Assembly: GCF_003762835.1 (NCBI RefSeq)
Contig: NZ_RJWA01000003.1
Coordinates: forward strand, 310,001 to 374,000
DNA: 64,000 nt
Reading direction: 5' to 3'
Source: Micromonospora sp. HM5-17
GTDB lineage: Bacteria > Actinomycetota > Actinomycetes > Mycobacteriales > Micromonosporaceae
Both the position numbers and the translations under genes were made by a program. Shown piece by piece: positions 45,977-54,574 of the stretch (position 1 is its first letter; every line of letters starts with the position of its first letter). The notes beneath the pieces are model-generated. The model was not told the DNA's origin. It worked only from the letters and a program-made list of their open reading frames with translations, and made no database searches.

Positions 45977-47821
45977 ATGGCCGCTCCGGCTACCATCCGG
46001 GGTCTCGATCAAGCTCCGACCCGCCACTCGAAACTACTCGCCTGGGTCAAAGAGGTTGCCGAACTGACCAGTCCCGACCAGGTCGTCTGGGTGGACGGCT
46101 CCGATGCCGAATGGAAGCGACTCACCGACGAACTGGTCGAGGCCGGCACCCTGGTACGACTCAACCCGGACCGTAAGCCCAACTCCTTCTGGGGACGTAC
46201 CGATCCCTCCGATGTGGCCCGCGCCGAGGATCGTACCTTCATCTGCTCGGTCAACGAGTCGGACGCCGGACCGACCAACAACTGGATGGCCCCGGCGGAG
46301 ATGAAGCGCATCATGACCGACCTCTACCGGGACTCGATGCGCGGACGCACCATGTACGTCATTCCGTTCTGTATGGGTCCCCTCGAGGCCAAGAAGCCCA
46401 TGTTCGGGGTGGAAATCACCGACAGCCCCTACGTCGTGGTCTCGATGCGCATCATGACCCGAATGGGCGCGAAGGTGCTCGCCGGCATGGGGGAGGACGC
46501 CGACTTCGTCCGCTGTCTGCACTCGGTCGGCGCTCCGCTCGAGCCGGGTCAGCCCGACGTTCCCTGGCCCTGCAACGACACCAAGTACATCTCCCACTTT
46601 CCCGAGACCCGGGAGATCTGGTCGTTCGGCTCCGGGTACGGCGGGAACTCGCTGCTTGGCAAGAAGTGCTACTCGCTGCGGATCGCCAGCGTGATGGCCC
46701 GGGACGAGGGTTGGCTCGCCGAGCACATGCTGATTATGAAGCTCACCTCGCCCGAGGGACGGGTGCACTACATCGCCGGGGCCTTCCCGTCCGCCTGTGG
46801 CAAGACGAACCTCGCCATGCTGGAGCCGACCCTGCCGGGCTGGAAGGTCGAGACCATCGGCGACGACATCGCCTGGATGCGCTTCGGCCCGGACGGCCGC
46901 CTCTACGCGCTCAACCCCGAGTACGGTCTCTTCGGGGTCGCGCCCGGCACCGGCTGGAAGACCAACGTCAACGCGATGCGCACGATCGAGCGGGGCAACT
47001 CCATCTTCACCAACGTCGGGCTGACCGACGACGGTGACATCTGGTGGGAGGGGATGGGTGACCCGCCGGCGCACCTCATCGACTGGAAGGGCCGGGACTG
47101 GACGCCGGAGAGCGGGGAACTGTCCTCGCACGCCAACAGCCGGTTCTGCACGCCGATCCTGCAGTGCCCGATCGTCGCCGAGGAGTTCAACGATCCGAAC
47201 GGCGTACCGATCGACGCGATCCTCTTCGGTGGCCGGCGCAAGGACACGATTCCGCTGGTCACCGAGGCGCGGGACTGGGTGCACGGGGTCTACATGGGAG
47301 CGACGCTCTCCTCGGAGACCACGGCGGCGGCCTCCGGCGAGGTCGGCGTGGTCCGACGCGACCCGATGGCGATGCTGCCCTTCATCGGCTACCACGCGGG
47401 TGACTACTTCCGGCACTGGATCGAGATCGGCAAGGGGGCTGGCGGCGACGAGACGAAGCTGCCCAAGATCTACTACGTCAACTGGTTCCGGAAGAACGCC
47501 GCCGGCAACTTCATCTGGCCCGGGTACGGGGAGAACGCCCGGGTGCTCAAGTGGATCGTCGAGCGGCTGGAGGGTCGGGCCGAGGCGGTCGAGACCCCGA
47601 TCGGGTTCGTGCCCGCTCCGGGCTCCCTCGACGTCGAGGGGCTCGACATGAGTCCGGAGGATCTGCGGATCGCCACTCGGGTTGATGTCGAGGAGTGGCG
47701 GCAGGAACTGCCCCGGATCAGCGAGTGGTTCGAGAAGTTCGGCGACAGGCTACCGGGGGTCCTCTGGGCCGAGCTGGACGCGCTACGGGCCCGCCTCGAC
47801 GAGGAGGCGGCCCGGCAGTGA
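45977..47821 (+). CDS. pckG: Phosphoenolpyruvate carboxykinase (GTP)
   Basis: A 614-residue GTP-dependent PEPCK that interconverts oxaloacetate and PEP at the start of gluconeogenesis. The nucleotide loop [12 protein letters not shown] holds the reactive Cys274, and [16 protein letters not shown] and a C-terminal [18 protein letters not shown] segment are present. Length and pattern match the actinobacterial enzyme. AAAGGAGA lies 7 nt before ATG 45977. It is paired functionally with glpX further right. Confidence 0.97.
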   Translation: MAAPATIRGLDQAPTRHSKLLAWVKEVAELTSPDQVVWVDGSDAEWKRLTDELVEAGTLVRLNPDRKPNSFWGRTDPSDVARAEDRTFICSVNESDAGPTNNWMAPAEMKRIMTDLYRDSMRGRTMYVIPFCMGPLEAKKPMFGVEITDSPYVVVSMRIMTRMGAKVLAGMGEDADFVRCLHSVGAPLEPGQPDVPWPCNDTKYISHFPETREIWSFGSGYGGNSLLGKKCYSLRIASVMARDEGWLAEHMLIMKLTSPEGRVHYIAGAFPSACGKTNLAMLEPTLPGWKVETIGDDIAWMRFGPDGRLYALNPEYGLFGVAPGTGWKTNVNAMRTIERGNSIFTNVGLTDDGDIWWEGMGDPPAHLIDWKGRDWTPESGELSSHANSRFCTPILQCPIVAEEFNDPNGVPIDAILFGGRRKDTIPLVTEARDWVHGVYMGATLSSETTAAASGEVGVVRRDPMAMLPFIGYHAGDYFRHWIEIGKGAGGDETKLPKIYYVNWFRKNAAGNFIWPGYGENARVLKWIVERLEGRAEAVETPIGFVPAPGSLDVEGLDMSPEDLRIATRVDVEEWRQELPRISEWFEKFGDRLPGVLWAELDALRARLDEEAARQ

Positions 47822-47873
47822 CCAGGGGCCCGGCCGGGCGGGCGGGTGGTCCGCGCCGGGCATCATCGACGAC

Positions 47874-48785
47874 ATGACCACGACGGCCGCCGGTAGTGCC
47901 CTCCGGCGGCCGTCCGCCGTCCGCGCGCTGGTCTGGTTGCTGGTCGCGACCGCCGCGGCCACCGTCGTGGTCGACGTCCTCACCTGGTGGTACGCCCCGG
48001 AGCGCGGAGTCGGACTCGCGGTCCGGACCGGCTGGGCGCTGCTGCGTGCGCTCGGGTTCCTCGTCCTCGTCCGGCACGTGCGGCGCGGCCGGGCGCTCGC
48101 CCGCCCGTTCGGGCTGATCCTCGCCGTGACCACGGTCCTCGCGGTCGGACGGCTGATCGTGCCCCGAGCCGGGCTACCGTCGGCGCCCGGCCTGCTCGGC
48201 TTCGCCGTCCTGGCCACGCTCTGCGGGGCGGTGCTCTGGCTGCTCTACCGCTCGCCGGCGGTGCGGGACCATCTGGTCCGGCACCCCCGCCGGCTCGTCC
48301 TCCACCGCCACGGCATCTCCTGGCGGGAGGTCGCCCCGCGCCGGCCGCCGGTGACCGGCTGGCTGCTCACCGCCCGGGTCGCCGCGCTGACGTACGGGCC
48401 GTTGAGCCTGGCGCCCTGCCTGGTGGCGATCGGCACGATCCTCGACGGGCGGCTGCTCGTCGCGCCTACCGTGGTGCTGTGGTTCGTCGTCAGCGTCGCC
48501 GTCAGCTGCGCGGTGCTCGTCGCCGGCTTCTTCCTGCTGCGGGGCAGACGGTGGGCCTCCGGGCTGCTCGTGCTGCTCACCGTGCTGGTGCTCCTGGTGG
48601 ACCTGCCGCTGTGCGGGCTGCTGCTCGGCCTCGACGGCCTGGTGCGGGACGGCACCCCGCTGGTGGTGTCCGCGGGGCTGGCCCTGTACGCGCTACGCCG
48701 GGCGAGTCGGGCCGGCCCGGCGGGCCGGGAAACCGCCGGGGCGGCGGAGGCGACCGTACCCCCGGTGGGCACCCGGCTCGGGTGA
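47874..48785 (+). CDS. Uncharacterised polytopic membrane protein
   Basis: A 303-residue protein of two membrane halves. Residues 15-125 contain four hydrophobic helices. A basic cytoplasmic stretch (RHPRRLVLHRHGISWREVAPRRPP) follows, then four more helices at 160-285. No catalytic motif or known family is apparent. The next gene starts 16 nt downstream, so the two are probably cotranscribed. Confidence 0.75.
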   Translation: MTTTAAGSALRRPSAVRALVWLLVATAAATVVVDVLTWWYAPERGVGLAVRTGWALLRALGFLVLVRHVRRGRALARPFGLILAVTTVLAVGRLIVPRAGLPSAPGLLGFAVLATLCGAVLWLLYRSPAVRDHLVRHPRRLVLHRHGISWREVAPRRPPVTGWLLTARVAALTYGPLSLAPCLVAIGTILDGRLLVAPTVVLWFVVSVAVSCAVLVAGFFLLRGRRWASGLLVLLTVLVLLVDLPLCGLLLGLDGLVRDGTPLVVSAGLALYALRRASRAGPAGRETAGAAEATVPPVGTRLG

Positions 48786-48800
48786 GCTGAGGGGGCGGCC

Positions 48801-49970
48801 GTGGAGACCGTTGACGTCGCGGTGGTCGGAGCCGGCCCGGCGGGGGCCAGCGCCGCGTTGGCCGCCCGCCGGCTCGGCGCGGACGTGCTGCTACTGGATC
48901 GCGCCGACTTCCCCCGGGACAAGGCGTGCGGGGACGGCATCGCCGCGCACGCCCTCGACGTTCTCACCGCGCTGGGCGTACCGGATGCGGTCGCCGGTTA
49001 CCGCCCGGTGCCGGCGCTGCGGCTGGTGGCGCCGGGCGGCGGGCAGGTGGCGCGACCGTTGCCCCGACCGGCGTACACGGTGCCCCGCCGGGTCTTCGAC
49101 GCCCGGCTGGTGGCGGCGGCGCTGGCGGCCGGCGCCGGGCTGCGCCGGCACACGGTGCGCCGGGTCGAGGTCGCCGGCGATCGGGTGGTGCTCGACGGCG
49201 TGCTCGCCGCCCGGGCCGTGGTCGGGGCCGACGGCGCCGGCTCGGTGGTCCGCCGCGCGCTCGGGCAGGCCGCCAATCCGGACGGCCACCTGGGGCTGGC
49301 GATTCGGGGGTACGCCCCGGCTCCGGCCGGCCCGGTCGAGCAGCGGATCGTCACCTCGGCCACGCACTGGCCGGGCTACGCCTGGGCGTTCCCGATCGGC
49401 GACGGCCGGGCCAACGTCGGGTACGGCGAGGTGCTGACCGGGCGACCGCTGCGCCGCACCCACCTGCTGGAGCGGCTCGCCGTCCTGCTCCCCGAGGTGG
49501 ATCCCGGCGCGGTCACCGACCTGCGGGCGCACCATCTGCCGTTGTCGACCCGCCGGCCGGTGCCGGGCCGGGGCCGGATCGTGCTCGCCGGCGACGCACT
49601 GTCGCTGATCAATCCGCTCACCGGCGAGGGGATCTTCTACGCGGTCCTGTCCGGCGCGCTTGCCGGGACGGCCGCCGCCGGCTCGCCGGCCGCCGCGGCC
49701 GACGGGTACGCGGCCGCCCTGCACCGGCGGCTGGGTCGGCACCTGCGACACAGCTCGACCGTGGCCGGGCTGGCCCGGCGACGGCCCGTCGTCGACGCGG
49801 CGGTCGGGGCCGCCGCCCGGGACGCCGAGGTCTTCCGAACCCTGGTCGAGCTGGGGCTCGGTGACGGCCGGCTGGATCTCCGGGCATTGATCGGGATCGT
49901 GGCCGCGACGCCGGGCGCGGTCGGGCGACACTTCCGTCGGCGGGTCTGGTCGGTACGCTGCAGGGGATGA
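48801..49970 (+). CDS. Geranylgeranyl reductase family FAD-dependent oxidoreductase
   Basis: A 389-residue flavoenzyme. The FAD fold opens VDVAVVGAGPAGASAALAARRLGADVLLLDR, KACGDGI is the reductase-family loop, and GRIVLAGDALSLINPLTGEGIFYAVLSG is the second FAD motif. These proteins hydrogenate prenyl chains such as those of menaquinone or polyprenyl phosphates. The ATGA overlap (49967-49970) with a cis-prenyltransferase gene makes a prenyl substrate likely. The start is GTG 48801 behind GAGGGGG. Confidence 0.9.
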   Translation: METVDVAVVGAGPAGASAALAARRLGADVLLLDRADFPRDKACGDGIAAHALDVLTALGVPDAVAGYRPVPALRLVAPGGGQVARPLPRPAYTVPRRVFDARLVAAALAAGAGLRRHTVRRVEVAGDRVVLDGVLAARAVVGADGAGSVVRRALGQAANPDGHLGLAIRGYAPAPAGPVEQRIVTSATHWPGYAWAFPIGDGRANVGYGEVLTGRPLRRTHLLERLAVLLPEVDPGAVTDLRAHHLPLSTRRPVPGRGRIVLAGDALSLINPLTGEGIFYAVLSGALAGTAAAGSPAAAADGYAAALHRRLGRHLRHSSTVAGLARRRPVVDAAVGAAARDAEVFRTLVELGLGDGRLDLRALIGIVAATPGAVGRHFRRRVWSVRCRG

Positions 49971-50737
49971 GTCTGCGCGACCTTATCTACTCCGTTTACG
50001 AGCGACGTCTGACGGCGAAGCTCGCCGGTAAGCCCGTACCGAGGCATGTCGGGGTGATGTGCGACGGCAACCGGCGGTGGGCCCGGGAGATGGGTTTCGT
50101 CGACCCGAACGACGGGCACCGGGTCGGGGCAGCCAAGATCAAGGAAGTGCTCGGGTGGTGCGACCAGGCCGGAATCGGACACGTCACCCTCTACCTGCTC
50201 GCCACCGACAACCTGCGCCGTCCGGCCAGTGAGCTGGACCCGCTCGTGCAGATCATCGAGGATCTCGTCGTCGAGCTGGCCGAGGAGGGCAACCCCTGGC
50301 GGTTGCGGATGGTCGGCGCGCTCGACCTGCTGCCGGCGCAGACCGCCGCCGCGCTGAAGTCGGCCGAGGAGCGGACCCGGAACCGGACGGGCGGGGCCCA
50401 GGTCAACGCCGCGGTCGGGTACGGCGGTCGGCGGGAGATCGCCGACGCGGTTCGGTCGCTGCTGTGGGAGCACGCGGCGGCCGGCGGAACCATCGAGGAA
50501 CTCGCCGAGGTCCTCGACGTGGAACACATCGCGAAGCATCTCTACACCCGGGGGCAGCCCGACCCGGACCTGGTGATCCGGACCAGCGGCGAGCAGCGCC
50601 TCTCCGGATTCCTGCTCTGGCAGTCGGCGCACTCGGAGTTCTACTTCTGCGAGGTCAACTGGCCGGACTTCCGCCGCGTCGACTTCCTCCGGGCCCTGCG
50701 CTCGTACGCCAACCGCCAGCGCCGGTACGGCCAGTAG
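49967..50737 (+). CDS. uppS: Short-chain isoprenyl (Z-) diphosphate synthase, Rv1086-type
   Basis: A 256-residue cis-prenyltransferase. The catalytic Asp33 is in VMCDGNRRWAR, where typical long-chain UppS proteins read IMDGNGRWA. Further motifs are LATDNLRRP, VGYGGRREI and the C-terminal RTSGEQRLSGFLLWQSAHSEFYF. The MCDGNRRWA form and overall sequence follow M. tuberculosis Rv1086, which makes the C15 Z,E-farnesyl diphosphate precursor of decaprenyl phosphate. It is translationally coupled to the reductase gene. The product length is inferred. Confidence 0.92.
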   Translation: MSLRDLIYSVYERRLTAKLAGKPVPRHVGVMCDGNRRWAREMGFVDPNDGHRVGAAKIKEVLGWCDQAGIGHVTLYLLATDNLRRPASELDPLVQIIEDLVVELAEEGNPWRLRMVGALDLLPAQTAAALKSAEERTRNRTGGAQVNAAVGYGGRREIADAVRSLLWEHAAAGGTIEELAEVLDVEHIAKHLYTRGQPDPDLVIRTSGEQRLSGFLLWQSAHSEFYFCEVNWPDFRRVDFLRALRSYANRQRRYGQ

Positions 50738-50836
50738 CCCCTCCCGCCGGTATCCGACGGCTGCCCGCCCCGGGGCACCTCCGGGTGTCCGCGCGGTACG
50801 CCCGGCGCGGGCCGGGCGGCGAGACCCCGGTGGCCC

Positions 50837-50863
50837 GGCGTCGAGCGCGTACGCCCCGACGCC
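50837..50863. terminator. Bidirectional hairpin
   Basis: GGCGTCG (50837-50843) pairs with CGACGCC (50857-50863) between the convergent uppS and otsB genes. Confidence 0.45.
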
Positions 50864-50912
50864 GCGCGGGGCGCGCCGGCTCGGCGAGGTGTCGGCACCG
50901 GGCCGGCCCGAC

Positions 50913-51737
50913 TCAGCTGAGCCGGTGCAGCGCCTCGGTGAGGAAGTCGCCCAGCGCCTCCGGGGACTCGATGGTCAGGTCGGCGGCGGTGGAAACCTCG
51001 TCCCCGGTCTCCGGGTTCGCCACGGCGACGCAGACGCCGAAGAAGTCCGGGTCGCCGGCTTCTCGGGCCCGCAGCGCGGCGAAGGCCTTCAGGTCCGACA
51101 CGTCGTCCCCGAAGTACCAGGCGCAGCCGGCGGAGCGGACGGCCTCGCCGATCACCATCCCCTTGTCGCGGTCGACCGGCGGCTTGAGCTCCAGCACCAT
51201 CCGCCCGACCTGCAACCGGAGACCGAGCCGCTCGGCCTGCTCCCGGCCCCACTGCTCGACCGCTCCGGCCAGGTGCGGGGCGGTGCGGTAGTGCAGGGCG
51301 ACCGAGAGCCGCTTGTACTCCACCAGCGTCCCGTCCGGCAGCTCGTCCCGGGCCCGGTCGGCGAGCCCGGCCATGGTCGGGACCCAGGGGAGGGCGGCCT
51401 CCTCGGTGACCGTCTCGCCCGAGGGCAGCAGGTGCTCCAGGCCGTAGAGCCCGTAGATGTCCACCCCGTCGACGCTGGCGAGCCGTTCCCGGAGAAACTC
51501 GACCGGCCGGGCCGAGACGATCGCCACGCGCTGCACCACGCCGGTGAGGGCGTTGATGGCGGCCAGGGCCTTCGGCGCGGGTTCGACCGCCGTCGGGTCG
51601 TCCCGGACGGGCGCCAGGGTCCCGTCGAAGTCGAAGAAGAGGAGGCAGCGGTCGAGGCGGTCGGCAGTGGCCCGCCATGCCTGCTCAGCAGTCAGGGAAC
51701 GGGGCGGGGTCTGCTTCCCCGAATTGATCGGCCGCAC
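50913..51737 (-). CDS. otsB: Trehalose-6-phosphate phosphatase
   Basis: A 274-residue HAD phosphatase that completes trehalose synthesis. Motif I is DFDGT with Asp36 and Asp38, the substrate region is YGLYGLEH, and the metal-binding GDDVSDLKAF is at about 228-237. No synthase domain is present, so OtsA must be encoded elsewhere. GTG 51737 is set by TACGCT (51745-51750) 7 nt upstream; the open frame continues further without homology. Confidence 0.92.
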   Translation of the reverse strand: MRPINSGKQTPPRSLTAEQAWRATADRLDRCLLFFDFDGTLAPVRDDPTAVEPAPKALAAINALTGVVQRVAIVSARPVEFLRERLASVDGVDIYGLYGLEHLLPSGETVTEEAALPWVPTMAGLADRARDELPDGTLVEYKRLSVALHYRTAPHLAGAVEQWGREQAERLGLRLQVGRMVLELKPPVDRDKGMVIGEAVRSAGCAWYFGDDVSDLKAFAALRAREAGDPDFFGVCVAVANPETGDEVSTAADLTIESPEALGDFLTEALHRLS

Positions 51738-51744
51738 GCGCGTC

Positions 51745-51750
51745 AGCGTA
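51745..51750 (-). promoter_or_regulatory. Leaderless -10 element for otsB
   Basis: The minus strand reads TACGCT, 7 nt before GTG 51737. Confidence 0.5.
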
Positions 51751-52069
51751 CCCCGGCGGGTCGCCGCCGCAGACGCCAAAATGAGAAGCTCTCGTTCGGC
51801 GTCGCGACGGCGAGTCGTTCCGTCGGTCAGGGGCGTGTCTGGCGGGGCCACCGGCCGGTCGCGGCGGGCCCGGAGGCCAGGAACACCCCACACCTGGCAG
51901 TTCTCGATCCGGCCGGCGGTGCCGGACCGCGTTGATCAGCGGTCGGGTGGTCCGTCCGCGCCCGGTGGCGTTGCCGGCCGCCCGGACACCGCGCCGGCAT
52001 TCGAACGAAGCTCCGCCTCGCCAAATCGGTCCGGACTCCGCCGCGCTGCGCCGAGCCCCACGAACGCCG
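51751..52069. other. 319-bp region without a supportable gene
   Basis: It lies between the otsB promoter and the stop of a small membrane protein read toward it. Overlapping Arg/Pro-rich frames are present on both strands, none with a motif or a start signal. I saw no strong dyad. Confidence 0.4.
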
Positions 52070-52441
52070 TCAGTCGTCGCCGCTGATCATCGCCCGGCGT
52101 TCCCGTAGCCGGGGGCCGATCGGCACGACCGCGGGGTCCTGCGCGCGGCTCAGCAGGTAACCCTCGACGAACGCGGTGTGCGAGTCGCCCGCGGTGCGGT
52201 CCAGGTCGTTCAGCCGCGCGACGAGGAAGTCGGTGAGTGCGGTGATCCGCGCGTCGAGCCGTTCGTGGAGGCCGGCGACGACGGCCAGGACGGTCGCGGT
52301 GCCGGCGACCGTCAGGGCGAGGACGTTGACCAGCAGCGGCGCGGGGCCGCCGCCCCGGACGGTGCCGACCACGACGTTCGTGGTCACGAACAGGGTCAGG
52401 GATACCGCCGCGACAACAACTGCCAACCACTTCAGGGTCAT
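52070..52441 (-). CDS. Small membrane protein with two helices
   Basis: A 123-residue protein. Two N-terminal hydrophobic helices (residues 4-25 and 37-60) are followed by a cytoplasmic helix (ERLDARITALTDFLVARLNDLD) and a tail containing HTAFVEGYLLSRAQDPAVVPIGPRLRERR. The family is unknown to me. AAGGAGGGG precedes ATG 52441. It is 161 bp downstream of the XRE regulator on the same strand. Membrane proteins of this form occur in actinomycete integrative elements (recollection, unverified). Confidence 0.7.
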   Translation of the reverse strand: MTLKWLAVVVAAVSLTLFVTTNVVVGTVRGGGPAPLLVNVLALTVAGTATVLAVVAGLHERLDARITALTDFLVARLNDLDRTAGDSHTAFVEGYLLSRAQDPAVVPIGPRLRERRAMISGDD

Positions 52442-52602
52442 CGGTTGACCCCTCCTTCTGTCCCGCAGGGCTGGGTTCGGCCTTGTCCCGTCCCCCCGCC
52501 GACGACGAGCCCAAGCAGTACGAAGAGGCACGTTAGCGCGAGTGTTTGGTGACCGGAGGTGGTTGGATGGGTAGCATGCGCGAAGTTGCACCATTTGAGT
52601 AA

Positions 52603-53043
52603 CTAGCTGGCGCGTTTCCGTCCTTTTCGAATCTCCTTCGGCAGAGGCGGACGATACGCCAGATAGCGGATGGTCTCGCGAATGTGGAACTTTTCCGCGT
52701 CCGATACGTTGGGGTCGACGAGCCGGCGCAGCAGCGCCTCGACGTCCGGGTCCATCGGCGGCGCGCTCGGCGCGGGTCGGGCGGATGCCGTGCGGTCCCA
52801 GCCCAGCACGCCGAACGCCACGCTCGGGTCCAGCCCCAAGCCCTCACAGAACGCGATCACCCGCTTGGCCTCGGGATCACTGACCCACTCGCCGCGGACC
52901 CAGCGGTTGATGGTCTGCCGGGACACCCCGGTGCGGCGCGAGACCTCGGTGCCCGTCCAGGCCCGGGTGGTCCGGGCGTCCTCCAGTGCCTTGCGTACGA
53001 ACGCGGCGAAGGCGATCTTCCGTCCCTGTGCGCGATCCGACAC
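52603..53043 (-). CDS. XRE-type helix-turn-helix regulator
   Basis: A 146-residue protein. A lambda-repressor-like domain at residues 15-75 (FVRKALEDARTTRAWTGTEVSRRTGVSRQTINRWVRGEWVSDPEAKRVIAFCEGLGL) precedes a Pro-rich linker and a C-terminal helical segment (DPDVEALLRRLVDPNVSDAEKFHIRETIRYLAYRP). Longer in-frame starts exist up to 53223. I chose GTG 53043 because a TACCGT hexamer lies 6 nt upstream and codon bias collapses beyond it. A perfect CGGACAC-N5-GTGTCCG dyad lies upstream. Its target is probably the divergent 53308 gene and itself. Confidence 0.85.
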   Translation of the reverse strand: MSDRAQGRKIAFAAFVRKALEDARTTRAWTGTEVSRRTGVSRQTINRWVRGEWVSDPEAKRVIAFCEGLGLDPSVAFGVLGWDRTASARPAPSAPPMDPDVEALLRRLVDPNVSDAEKFHIRETIRYLAYRPPLPKEIRKGRKRAS

Positions 53044-53049
53044 CTGCCG

Positions 53050-53055
53050 ACGGTA
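53050..53055 (-). promoter_or_regulatory. Leaderless -10 element for XRE regulator
   Basis: The minus strand reads TACCGT, 6 nt before GTG 53043. Confidence 0.45.
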
Positions 53056-53164
53056 CGGCCAGTCGCCCCGTCCCGAGGGATCCGGATCAGTTATGTCCTG
53101 TGTGCGTGACAACTGTTCGCGTTTCCGGGATGCCCTATCACGGCTTGTGTCGAGGGGTATCACG

Positions 53165-53183
53165 CGGACACAATAGGTGTCCG
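53165..53183. promoter_or_regulatory. Perfect dyad in XRE/53308 divergent promoter
   Basis: CGGACAC-AATAG-GTGTCCG is a perfect 7-bp palindrome with a 5-bp centre, in the 264-bp A/T-richer gap between divergent genes. It is the best candidate operator for the XRE protein. TACTGT (53215-53220) and TACGGT (53239-53244) downstream are possible -10 elements for the rightward gene. Confidence 0.55.
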
Positions 53184-53271
53184 TGGGTGTGGGGGTAATC
53201 AGACAAAGAGCTGATACTGTCACGCGTATGGGACGATTTACGGTGTGTCTCGTGCTTGAGACGTTCTTTGT

Positions 53272-53294
53272 TCACGAGGGTCACGCCCTCGTGA
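53272..53294 (+). promoter_or_regulatory. Leader hairpin next to ribosome site of the 53308 gene
   Basis: TCACGAGGG (53272-53280) pairs with CCCTCGTGA (53286-53294) around a 5-nt TCACG loop. The Shine-Dalgarno AGGAGG begins 2 nt later. It may control translation or serve as a repressor site. The leader upstream also holds GTCTC-N6-GAGAC (about 53247). Confidence 0.5.
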
Positions 53295-53307
53295 CAGGAG
53301 GAGTCCG

Positions 53308-53652
53308 GTGACCGAACTAGCAACCCGGGCCCAGGCGTTCCGTCTGGTCGCCGACGGCGTCGCCGCCGGTCTCAGCGCGCCATGGCGGCTCTACCTGGCC
53401 CGGGGCTGCCGTTATCTGTCCCTCAACGTGGGCGACCGCGAGGAGTGGAACTCGTGGCGGGCCCACCTCGGCTGTCCGGAGCTGAGCGTGCGGGTGTACG
53501 ACGCGGGGGGCGAGATCCGCCGGGCCTCGGTGGCCGGGGTGGTTCTGGACGGCTGCCGGATCAGCGTCGAGTTGATCGAGGAGGTGAGCACCGACGATCT
53601 CGATCGGTTGCTCGTCTCCGATCCGACCTCCGTCGATCCGGAGGGGTCATGA
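53308..53652 (+). CDS. Uncharacterised 114-aa protein
   Basis: A 114-residue soluble alpha/beta protein (FRLVADGVAAGLSAPWRLYLARGCRYLSLNVGDREEWNSWRAHLGCPELSVRVYDAGGEIRR). It has an acidic C-terminus and no known family. GTG 53308 follows AGGAGGAGTCCG. It is divergent from the XRE regulator across an operator-like dyad, a layout seen in phage and integrative-element control regions. The sequence gives no biochemical clue. Confidence 0.75.
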   Translation: MTELATRAQAFRLVADGVAAGLSAPWRLYLARGCRYLSLNVGDREEWNSWRAHLGCPELSVRVYDAGGEIRRASVAGVVLDGCRISVELIEEVSTDDLDRLLVSDPTSVDPEGS

Positions 53653-53754
53653 GTAGATCGGGGTGCCTGAGCAGATCGGGGTGGATGTGCACGGGAGCGG
53701 AGTGTCGAGCGGGGGCGGTTGGCGGGTCGGTCGGGGTCGGGGCGGGGTGACCGG

Positions 53755-54087
53755 GTGAGTCCCTTCTTCGTGGTCTTCCTCATCGTGCTGCTCGCGTCCT
53801 CCAGCTACGCGGTGGGACGGTTGCACGGGCAGCTCAGCTACCGGCTCGGCTACCGGTTCGGCTATCGACAGGGGTACTTCGACGGTGACCGGGGGGCCTG
53901 GAACCGTCGACGTCGAGAGGCGCAGGCGGCGATCGCCTCGGTGTTGGCGGTGCCATCACCCACCACACCGCACCACCCCCACACCGTCGTGGGTCAGGGA
54001 ACGACGTACACGGGCGCCTCTTTCGCGGGGACCGCGACCAACGGCGGACGGCACTCCACCGACGCCTTCGCCGGTCGGAATCTTTGA
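53755..54087 (+). CDS. Small membrane protein with YRxG tandem repeat
   Basis: A 110-residue protein. One N-terminal membrane helix (SPFFVVFLIVLLASSSYAVG) is followed by LHGQLSYRLGYRFGYRQGYFDGDRG, a run of tetrapeptide Y-R-x-G units at about residues 27-45. A basic helix (WNRRRREAQAAIASVL) and a Thr/His/Pro tail complete it. I do not recognise a family. GTG 53755 is about 100 bp after the preceding gene, whose gap holds only G-rich sequence. Confidence 0.65.
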   Translation: MSPFFVVFLIVLLASSSYAVGRLHGQLSYRLGYRFGYRQGYFDGDRGAWNRRRREAQAAIASVLAVPSPTTPHHPHTVVGQGTTYTGASFAGTATNGGRHSTDAFAGRNL

Positions 54088-54574
54088 CCGGTGCGCGGTG
54101 GGGTGAGCGGTCACCCGCGAGCACGGTGCGACGGTCCGTCGCGGACGCGCACCGTCGGGACCATGTCAGACCGGTGACGGTGGTCCCACCGGCCGGGGTG
54201 CGCGCAGGGGGCATGCATCCCGGCCGGTCCGCCGGTCATCCCGCGGTCGCCCCGCGCGTGCCGGCGCTTCCGGTTCCGCGCCATCGTCGTGCTGTCCCGG
54301 TCCGGCGTGTCGCGCCGCGTCCGTCCGGGCCGGTGCCGGCGTCGCGCTGCTCGTCAGCACGGAGCGCACGCGAGCGCCAACTCGCACACGTCCATGCCCT
54401 AGCCCAACCTGGCGTTCTCCGGTTAGCGTCTAGGCATGGCGCGGGGTCGTCCCGGGCCAGCCGGACGGCCCGGACTCTGCGACCGCATGCACGGGGCCCG
54501 CATCCGACCCCGTCTCCGGGCACCGGACGAGGCGGACCGCGGGCGGACGGGTGCACGCCCGCCGGAGCAGGCCT
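54088..54574. other. 487-bp region upstream of phoH2
   Basis: No gene is called. An ATG at 54436 follows TTAGCGTCTAGGC closely and opens a frame that runs into phoH2 on a different frame, but its Arg/Pro/Gly composition looks like shadow coding. In mycobacteria phoH2 follows a small antitoxin-like gene (phoAT), so a short upstream gene cannot be excluded. Confidence 0.4.
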
